Shown here: positions 56,281-64,000 of the stretch, piece after piece | Layout: each line of letters begins with the position of its first letter | Numbering within the stretch: the first letter of the stretch is position 1 | From: Gigaspora rosea | Lineage: Eukaryota; Glomeromycota; Glomeromycetes; Diversisporales; Gigasporaceae | DNA: 64,000 nt | Reading direction: 5' to 3' | NCBI GenBank assembly: GCA_003550325.1 | Contig: QKWP01002132.1 | Location: 1 to 64,000, forward strand | The notes under the pieces: generated by a model | Seen by the model: the letters and a program-made list of their open reading frames with translations, nothing else | Database searches by the model: none | What the model was told of the DNA's origin: nothing | Position numbers and translations under genes: made by a program

Positions 56281-59200
56281 CCGTAAATCGCCATATACAA
56301 GACCCCCCTTGATAGTAGATCCACTAGGTATTATACCCGAGTCTATTATGTGGGTCAAAATTTTGGTAAAGTGTAAAAGACCCGGGTCTATAACTAGATC
56401 ATAAATATTAAAAGACCCGGGTATATAAATTGGGTGTAAATGTTAAAAGACCCGGGTATGATATCTAGAACATATAACTGCATAACATCCGACAAAAAAA
56501 AAAACAAAAAAATAAATCTTTATTCACGTCTTCTCAATGCCAGTATTGTTCAAACTGTCCGCCAGATAGTCCAGCACTTAGCTTATAACGGTACATATTT
56601 TCGAAATTCAATTCCAACAAAATTTAAACCATTGCCCGAATGACAACACTGTTTAATACTAATCCTTCACAGTTTAAAGTTTAATGAACTATTTAAATCT
56701 GCAAGTGATCCTTCGTATTCGCGCATTATACTATAGGTTTCTTCACGTCCCATAATCATAGTGCATAAAGTTTCAATGCATATAAGTAATTCGGAAAATT
56801 ATATGTAATAGACTCCATTTCCTAATGCCCATAAATTAACAAGTTCAATTACTGATGCTTTCATTTTTTATATATTTATCTTTATGGTAGCTTTTAGGAG
56901 TTTTATTTGGCTTACTGTAAAATTAGCGCCGCTGATCAAGTTGGATGCTGGTACCATCGTTGCGTTATTGAAATTGTGGTTAAGAAAAATAAATTTTTAT
57001 TTAAATCGAATTTATATATGCCCATAATATGGCAATTTATCCAATAAATTGTTAAATCTTTTCATAATCGTCCACTGTGAAGCAAATTGCACATTATTTT
57101 AATGAATTGTTAAAATTGATTATTTATGTGTTAGATCATACAATATTTCTTTGCTATTCTGTAATTAAGACCTATTCTAAAATTATAAGCTGGGAAATTC
57201 CTAATCCCATGAATTAACGTATTCGGCCACCTCATCATCATAATATGTGTCTTCATCACAGTCTTCATTATGATTATTTTCATCTTCATCTTCACTCAGA
57301 CTATCACCATCATCTTTACCATTATCGTCATCACTATCACCATTTTCATCGCCATCATCTTCATCACCGTAATCGTCAACATTACTGCCACCATTATCAT
57401 TATCGTTATTATCGTTTTGGGTCAAGTCAACAATACTTTCATCATCACTTGCGCTATCCTCATTAGCATATATAAATTCATTATTTCTATTACGAGCTTC
57501 TGGGTTATTAACCCAGTCATAATTAAACATTAAATCTTCCTCGGTTCTATCTTGAGCAGTGGAGATGCCGCAACACTTGAATGAACGTTTTATAAGAGCG
57601 GGATCAACTTGGTTCCATGATTTTATTACCCATTCAGCCACCAAATTATAAGCAGGTCGTTGGATACGGCCTGTACGAGTCAGTTTTTTAATCTCTTCAC
57701 TCATCCAATCGAGATAGAATTTGCGATACTTAAATAAATATATAATTAAAAACTTATAAAATGATAGTTATGCAAGTACTGTACGAAAATATTATTTTTA
57801 CCCACCTTCAAAAAATTAACATTTTAACTCATGAGATATTAAGGTATAAAATTTAGTTAAAAAATAAAAAAAAAATATGCGAAATCAAGTTCATATAGAA
57901 TCTTATTACGTAATTCATTAATTAGGTAATAATTTCATAATCATACATAATTTTTTTTAGAAAATAAAGCCGTGAAATATATATAAGTTTTGAATAAAAC
58001 AAACCTAAATTTTAAAATTTTATAATAATTCAATAAAAAAAAGCGTTATGAGCTCTTGGAAATTTTTCTTTCAAACCCGTTAGTATACAAAGTTTTTTTT
58101 TAAAAAAATAAAAATTATTTATTTACCTTATCTTTAAAGGACTTATTAATATATACGTCTAATGGTTGCAATTTCTTAGTAAGTCCTTCTGGAATGACTG
58201 CCATGTTAGTATTTTTCTCATTAAATCGGTTTTTAACCGAGTCTGTAAGATGACCACTAAATGCATCTAGAACTAATAATGAACGAGGATTGATAGACAA
58301 AGAAGCTCGACGGTTCCATATATTTTCAATCCAAAAAATCATTTCGTCACCATTCATATATCCACTTGGATTTGCTCGTACAACAATGCCCCGTGGAAAT
58401 GCCTGTCGTGGTACATTTACTAATTTAAAAAGTATCATGGGGGGAAGCTTGGTTCCGTCCGCTAAGCAACTTAAAACAACTGTAAAATTTGACTTTTCAT
58501 AACCAGTTGTACGGATACCAACAGTCTGGGCACCAGTTTCTTTAAGCGTATAATTGCTAGGCATATCGAATGCTAATGGAGTTTCATCCATATTACCAAT
58601 AAGTGCAAGAGGATAATTGTAGCGCATGCGATGATATAATATGTTACTCAAAAATTCATCTCTTTTAGGTTCTAAGTCTTCTGGTAACCTTTGTGCTACA
58701 GTAGTACGGCGGCGGTTGCTAAAATTATTACGACGCATAAAACCATCAACCCACTTGTTACTCCACTTGCATTCGTTGATCGTTGGATAAAGTGAAAGAA
58801 AACGTGATTGCTTTGCAAGTTGATTAGCCTTAGTTTTAACCATATAACGAGATACGATCTTTTGTCGTGAACGTAAAGATTTAACCCAGGTTTTAAGATC
58901 ATCTTCTAAAAGTGGATACTTAGGTCGTCCACCAATATTTAACCGTCTAACAGCGGGTGGTGCACTTTTTAATTCAGTTTTTTTTTTTATCCATTCTCGT
59001 AGTTGTTTTGGAGTTATATTGAACCTTTCTGCAGTGTTTCGTTTAGTAGCCGTGGGATTTCTTTCGAGGTACGTAACAATTGCCAATTTTTCGCGAGCGT
59101 TCCAACTTCTCTTTTTTTTTTTAGTGATGTTTGCTTGTTTTAAACCTGTTTTACTACGTCCCATTTTTGACTCTTAAATATATATTAATAACTATTTTAT

Positions 59201-60019
59201 TTTCACATTAATACTTTCACTTTAATTTAATAAAATTTATCCGCTACCTTTTTACTAAAACTTGAATCACGATAGAAATGTAAAGTGTAAAATTTTTTTA
59301 ACTATGTAATATATATGAAGAACAGTAAAGTAAATTTTACACATGTTAGATTATGCTAATAAGTTAATTATACCATACTGATGTTTGTATGCCCCATAAT
59401 CACGCCTTGGACAAACTACTTAAACATAGTTGCCCGACATGTAAAGTTTTTAAAGAAGATAACTAAATGTCTAGTGTTTAATTTTGATAGGTTATTTAAA
59501 AGTTAAAGTCCAAGATAGTATAGACATTAATCTTAATGAAATAAAACGATAACTTAAATATATTTGTATCATTTTGGTTTATTTTTAATGATTCGTTAGG
59601 CCCTCAAAAGATTCTTTGCATTTTTATTTAATTTTTTTTTTTTTAAAAAAAAAAAAGTTGTTCTTTTGTAATCGCACTTGCAGCCTCTTTATTAACTTCC
59701 CCGTCATTGAAAGTTTTTGAACTGGTTAGAAATCACTGAGCTCGAATTCACTTTTGGTAATACTATAAAGTTGAACTCGCTCTAGTTCTTCGCTATGTCA
59801 TATAAATTATAGTTTGAGCAACGCTAAAAAAAAAAAAAAAAAAGAAAATTCCAAACAAACTTTTTATAGCGCACAATGCACTTACCGATCATCAGACCCC
59901 CCACATAAAACCTCCCCGATCATCAGACCCATACCTGTACAATAGACCCACGGGTCTATTGTAGGTTTCAAAATTGGTGGAATGTAACAGACCCGGATCT
60001 TGTATACGGCGATTTACGG
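56281..60019. mobile_element. Complete pogo/Tigger-like transposon, 3,739 bp, TA duplication
   Basis: CCGTAAATCGCCATATACAA at the left and (inverted) CCGTAAATCGCCGTATACAA at the right differ at one position; TA flanks at 56279-56280 and 60020-60021. Inside each end are AAAGACCCGGGT (three copies, 56376-56465) or CGATCATCAGACCC (two copies, near 59885 and 59914) subterminal repeats. It encodes one intact two-exon transposase on the minus strand. A further 0.9 kb (56650-57190) between left repeats and gene shows nothing recognisable. Confidence 0.9.
57201..59164 (-). CDS. Pogo/Tigger-type transposase (CENP-B/DDE_1 family), two exons
   Basis: Exon 1 is 59164-58127 (346 codons) and exon 2 is 57728-57201 (175 codons plus stop), joined across a 398-bp intron (AAG|GTAAAT ... 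TTTAAG|TATCGC) in phase 0; the joined product is about 521 aa. Residues 1-62 are basic then a Psq/CENP-B-type helix-turn-helix (NTAERFNITPKQLREWIKKK). A second DNA-binding segment follows (residues about 80-155, ending KWVDGFMRRNNFSNRRRTT). The DDE_1 core has Asp193 in GNMDETPLAF, Asp300 in LLVLDAFSGH and Asp336 in LTKKLQPLDV, a complete DDD triad. Exon 2 starts YRKFYLDWM and ends in a long Asp/Glu/Asn tail. No stop or frameshift, so it could be active. Confidence 0.9.
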
Positions 60020-60021
60020 TA

Positions 60022-60346
60022 ATAGTTTTGAAAAGAAATGAAATGGGAAATTTTGTTTTTTTGTGACCTCATCTTTTCAGACCCGCGCCAAACAAGGAAA
60101 AATATTTTAAAAAATTTTTTACTTATTTGGAATCTCTAAACACTCTTATTTTAATTTCCGATTTCAAAATTTCAATATGCAAATAAGATTTTTTATCTCT
60201 TATTTATTTCCAAAATACGCCATTTTTTTTAATTTTGAAACCTCTTAGTATTAAAAATGGAAAGCTGTCATAAAAATGGGTTGTGCACATTTTTTAAGAT
60301 TAGGGATTAAGGTTAGAATGTTAAACAAGTATATGTACCGGTAGGT
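60022..60346. other. Spacer between nested elements
   Basis: Residual DNA of the outer hAT frame; no feature recognised. Confidence 0.35.
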
Positions 60347-61244
60347 TTTAGAACTAGAGGTTGCGACCGAACTTGATATGACCGATTGCTTGGTCGAATC
60401 GGTCATGATCGATCACAAAATTTTGACTTCGATCATGATCAATCAAACTCAATGATCGATCATAGCCTTTTGATCGATTATAATCGATCAAAAGTTATGA
60501 TCGATCATAAAGTTAATCGATTATGATTGAAGATTCGAACTTGATATCATATGATCGATTTCAAAAGTTAGTTCTATCGTGATGTGCATCTCATAGTACT
60601 ATATTTATCAATTGTATGAGAACTGTTTAACCAAATATCGCTTTGAATTTATGGCTGTAATTTTTTATATGTTCATTTTGCCAGGGGCCATCAGTGATGT
60701 TAACCGAAGAATCAAGCCTTACTTATCTTTAATGATGGGACCTCCAAGTTTTTAGAGTTTTTAGTAAATAATGAAAGTTAATAATGCGTTATTAATGTCA
60801 ATTATTATAAAACGCACATATGACCTATTTTGATTCTGATCTTGTATAACAGTTACACAGATCGACAATATATATACAGTATAATATTTTTTTTTTACTG
60901 TAATAATTTTGTTTTCTAGTATCGTCGTTGGTGCCGCCATTTATTGGCGTCTTTGTTTGGTAGTGTCGTCGCTTCTTGGTATGGTTGTTTGTTGGTGCCG
61001 TCGCTTTTCGGAAGTGTTGGTTGTGTCAATATGGTGTACTAGGGTTGATACTTTGGTCTTTCTTCTTGTCAGTGCTGCCACGTCGTCGTCATTTACTAGT
61101 GTTAATGTTTTGACTCTTCTTTTTGTAGGGTCGTTATTCTCCGGTGTCGTTATGTTATTGTCTTTAAGAGGTTGCTCTACGCTATGGTAACTCGGATCAC
61201 TTGTTACTAGAATACGTGCTTGGTTCTTTCGCTGATTGTCGTCA

Positions 61245-61440
61245 TTTAACAGTGATAGTAAATGACCGAGTCATTTGCTCAAATGACTAATGACCTATAA
61301 TGATCTTAAAATGACCGGTCATTACAGTCATTAAAATTTTAGGTCATTCGCAAATGACTCATGACCAAATGACTGCGGTCATTTTAAAATGACCGCAATC
61401 ATTTGGGTCATTTGGGTCATTTTGAGAAGCTTGTCAACAA
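61245..61440. mobile_element. AAATGACC-rich palindromic MITE
   Basis: About fifteen copies of AATGACC/GGTCATT in both orientations. They include AAAATGACCGGTCATT and a perfect 22-bp palindrome at 61375-61396 centred on TTTAAA. This is typical of a hAT MITE made of subterminal repeats; exact ends were not found. Confidence 0.5.
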
Positions 61441-61767
61441 AGTGACAGGCGATCATTATTGCGAAATCAGATGACTTTATGGGATCCCATTCAATTTCAG
61501 AATTTGTCATTTATGAGCTTTGGTGTATGGTCTTATTAATATCGTGATTTTCGAAATATGTGATCACCCTTGCTTCCTCTAATAGTTATAGTAATTCGTT
61601 GCTCTGAGTATGTAATCAGTAACTAACGTATTTAATCTTTTTTTTCACTATCGTTCACCTTGTAGTGAAGGTTGGCTCTAATGTCCCTCCTGCCCGTCTC
61701 TTAGTAACTCGTAAATTAAGGGCAATATATATTTACACTTGTTTAGAAAGCTATTGGTTGGCGCTGT

Positions 61768-61955
61768 TAGGCTCTGTGACTGCTGCTAGTTGTGCAAGGA
61801 TTCACATTTGGCAATTAGGTTTCGGCTGTCGTAGAAAATGCAAAAACTTTTGTGTTTAGGCTCTACAACTGCTATAGGCAATGCAAGGCCCTCATGTTTT
61901 TGTGGTTAGGCTCTGCGACTGATGTAGGTAGTTAAAGAGCCTATATTTTAGTTGC
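61768..61955. repeat. Tandem repeat, ~46-bp unit x 4
   Basis: Units start TTAGGCTCTGTGACTGCTGC, TTAGGTTTCGGCTGTCG, TTAGGCTCTACAACTGCT and TTAGGCTCTGCGACTGATG at about 61768, 61814, 61856 and 61905, each with a TGCAAGG/TGCAAAA middle. Confidence 0.65.
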
Positions 61956-62504
61956 ATTCATGTCTCCAGATAACTATATAACTGATTCTCTTTATAGCTA
62001 TGTGATTTACTACGCTTTGGCTACAGCAAGTAGTTATTGAGATGTAATGGTTATAAAGATGTATACAGTTTGTTTGTGATAAAATATTTCTTTAGAATTA
62101 TAAACATTTTAACGTATTTAATATAAAGCCTGTAAAGCCTGTAAAGGATAGCGAACAGTATTTTCATATGTTTTTCGAGTAAATAAATCATCTGATCGAG
62201 CAATAATAATGGTCATTGCACATAATTAATCTTTATGTTAGCGATTAAATGCATTTTATATATTGTGATAACTTGTTCATGAATTCAGATAGTTTATATT
62301 AACTGCAACTAAAGTTTTTTTATTTTAACTCTACAAGATTTCGATTCAACATAATGCTATCAGATTAGATCAAACCTATTGAATACATAAAAACATTACA
62401 TAAAAATTTTTACTTGGCACCACTCACTTTTTTGTTGATTTGCTGATGGTTTTGGGCGTGGCAATGCTTGGTAATTAACTGCAAGTTTGTTGGTATTAGG
62501 TTAA

Positions 62505-62705
62505 ATTAGGGATTTTCAACATTTTTTACAATGATTAGTTTAGGGTTAGGGTATAATTATTGACTTGATTCGTGGTTAAGGTTAGAGGTTAAATTAGGGA
62601 TTTTTAACGTTTTTTACAATGATTATATTAGTAATAGGACCGCGATAGGGTTAGGTATGATTAATGACTATGATTCGTGTTAGGGTTAGAGTAATATTTA
62701 GATTC
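62505..62705 (+). repeat. Telomere-like words and a direct duplication
   Basis: GTTAAATTAGGGATTTT..ACATTTTTTACAATGATTA occurs at about 62500 and 62590. TTAGGGTTAGGG-type words are scattered between (62528, 62650, 62682). It is not a continuous array. Confidence 0.45.
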
Positions 62706-62913
62706 GTGGGTGAGTTTGAAGGTTTAGATGTTTGTGTAGAAGTTTTAAAAATGTTTATTGCGCGATATGATAGATAAATAAATTAATAAAATAATATAAA
62801 ATCGATTTGGTAATATCGTTTAGTCGATATAAAGATTATGTAACCGGCAATTGTTTCTAGTTAAAATTAACAAACACTTATCGAATTTATTGATAAATAT
62901 AAAATATAAGACT

Positions 62914-62973
62914 GCCATAGGTGAAAAATCACCATAGGTGGATTTCACCTATGGTAAAAATCACCATAGGTGC
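62914..62973. repeat. Compact inverted cluster of CCATAGGTG
   Basis: Four copies of CCATAGGTG, in direct and inverted order, sit within 60 bp (CACCATAGGTG, GATTT, CACCTATGGT). The result is a perfect hairpin with further tandem copies either side. A related word (CACCTATGGTG) forms the ends of the element at 40014. Confidence 0.7.
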
Positions 62974-63748
62974 GTTTTAGTAAAAGTCATTAATATTATA
63001 AATATATAGTTAATAACTTCAATTATAGTGATATACGGATTTAATATATGATATGATCGGTCATAAATTATGACCGATCTAACCATTTGACCGATTAAGC
63101 ATATTGACCAATCAAAAATACATGATCGATTATGATCGATCAAACGATTTTGACCGATCAAACGATTTTGACCGATCAAAGCACATAATCGATCATTAAT
63201 CGATTTATCTTGCACTTGTTCGATCAATGACCGATCGCAACCTCTATTTAGAACCCATATTTCGATTTGCGACAAATATTAATCAATTACTAATATGGTG
63301 CGTATTAGAACTTATTATGTTTTTAATCAACCGATTACTTGTTAATCAGATATCCGGGTCAATTGAATATTTATTTATAATCGTTTATTAGCCGGATATC
63401 CGCTTATTACGTTAAAAACCGGTTTGACAAAACTATTATCCAATTAATAATTGTTTGGTTTGAGTAATAGGTTATACAGTTACCCAATTGATAGGTTGGA
63501 ACCCTAATTATTATAGTATGTATTTAATAAGTATAGTTTAATGCAAAAAAATTTGTATATCAAATAAAAATTAATAAAATATTTTTTATATATAAACTTA
63601 ATAAAGAAATAATTTATATATTGTATGTGCGATGTTGTAGCACCTGTTGCAGATCATAAAATCAGATGTAATGTAAAAATCAAAACAATTAAACAACCTG
63701 TTTTTTAATTAGTTAGGGTTAGAGTGAGGTATAGATTGTGTAGTATTT

Positions 63749-64000
63749 CGCACGGATCAGATTAGACAGATATTTTTAAAGATCTGGATTTGATTCAAAA
63801 AACAGATCGAATCCAGGTCCAGATTCGGATCCAAATAAAGAAGATCGAATTCGGATTTGGATCTGATAATAGATAATGCTTATTTTTAAAATATGCACTT
63901 ACCTGCATAATCGCTTTAACCAATTTATAATTTAAATAAAAAAATTTAATATTTTCGAATATATCGACTTTATTTATTTCAAATTCATGCATATGCGTAC
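63749..64000. mobile_element. hAT-type element entering from the left, cut by the window edge
   Basis: TAGTATTTCGCACGGATC, then GACAGATATTTTTAAAGATC, parallels the start of the 24140-24244 MITE (TAGTGTTCCGCA.., GACGGATATTTTAAAGATC). GGATCCAGATTTG-like words continue to about 63870. The right end is outside the window or lost. Confidence 0.5.

Larger units (their letters stand above)
60355..63246. mobile_element. hAT element, 2,892 bp, perfect duplication TTTAGAAC
   Basis: TTTAGAAC occurs at 60347-60354 and 63247-63254. TAGAGGTTGCGACCG and CGATCGCAACCTCTA are the inverted ends, followed by dense TGACCGAT/ATCGATCA words at both sides. No transposase is evident. The 93-aa hydrophobic ORF at 60909 is a translation of a simple-word-rich block and is not a credible gene. 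The interior includes a truncated Harbinger-like end (60665-60715), a palindromic cluster (61245-61440) and a tandem repeat (61768-61955). Confidence 0.8.
55290..63506. mobile_element. Degenerate hAT frame with 8-bp duplication, hosting two nested elements
   Basis: ATTATTAT flanks at 55282-55289 and 63507-63514. The ends TAGGGCTCCAAACC and GGTTGGAACCCTA pair with small differences, and both sides have CCGGATATC and ACCGATTA words. Removing the pogo element (56281-60019) and the second hAT (60355-63246) leaves about 1.6 kb. The duplication is low-complexity, so I rate this below the others. Confidence 0.6.

Noticed and set aside
57245..57533. Plus-strand His/Tyr-rich and Ile/Thr-rich ORFs
   Set aside because: Shadows of the Asp/Glu-rich tail of the minus-strand pogo transposase.
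58290..58902. Short ORFs within the pogo transposase exon
   Set aside because: Off-frame shadows of the DDE_1 coding exon.
60909..61190. 93-aa hydrophobic ORF that might look like a membrane protein
   Set aside because: It is built from repeated TTGGTG/GTCGTC words inside a non-autonomous hAT; composition and context argue against a gene.
1..64000. Bacterial-style features: operons, ribosome binding sites, CRISPR arrays, attachment sites
   Set aside because: Intron-rich genes and eukaryotic transposons show this is nuclear eukaryotic DNA; repeat arrays here lack regular spacers.
1..64000. tRNA or rRNA genes
   Set aside because: No cloverleaf with A and B boxes and no conserved rRNA words were noticed by eye; a covariance search was not possible.

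Overview
The window reads as AT-rich nuclear DNA of a filamentous fungus, most likely an arbuscular mycorrhizal fungus (Glomeromycotina, Rhizophagus-like). The reasons are very low GC, intron-rich genes with short GT..AG introns of about 50-110 nt, a TTAGGG-type telomere-like motif, and transposase families (Plavaka, MULE-SWIM, intron-rich hAT, pogo) plus an HMG-box gene of the kind expanded in that group. The assignment rests on recalled family resemblance; no search was run. A run of N at about 32610-33582 is a scaffold gap of unknown true size. No ordinary housekeeping gene, tRNA or rRNA was recognised. Nearly everything is transposable element, many of them nested.

Layout. 1-6.5 kb: a C2H2 zinc-finger gene remnant, a broken MULE/SWIM transposase (minus strand) and small MITEs. 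6.5-12.4 kb: a degenerate satellite of about 150-245 bp units, interrupted by an almost intact 4,020-bp DNA transposon (6837-10856) with a 13-exon transposase carrying a WRKY-GCM1-like zinc finger. 14.06-17.12 kb: an element with Harbinger-like ends carrying a nine-exon gene with no recognisable DDE transposase. 18-26 kb: MITEs and mid-size TIR elements, including one whose ends hold an 18-bp perfect palindrome, plus an HMG-box pseudogene. 26.6-35.9 kb: a Plavaka transposase pseudogene on the plus strand, split by three insertions with 3-bp TTA/TAA target duplications. The largest insertion (28452-34224) itself holds a hAT transposase gene, the gap and a 416-bp palindrome. 36-55 kb: several long palindromic (foldback) elements, minisatellites, a pair of long direct repeats, an 11-kb segment bracketed by inverted repeats, LINE/SINE tails, and a 4.0-kb hAT element with nested MITEs. 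55.29-63.51 kb: one degenerate hAT frame with an 8-bp duplication that holds a complete 3,739-bp pogo/Tigger element and a second hAT element.

The genes do not form a pathway. They are independent transposition systems at different stages of decay. The potentially mobile ones are the pogo element (intact two-exon transposase, matched ends, TA duplication) and the 4.0-kb element at 6837-10856 (one apparent frameshift). The remaining structure is best read as an insertion history, and the target-site duplications let the order be worked out. The most interesting items are the Harbinger-ended element with a non-DDE, possibly nuclease-like gene, and the family of long palindromic elements that could give hairpin RNA.
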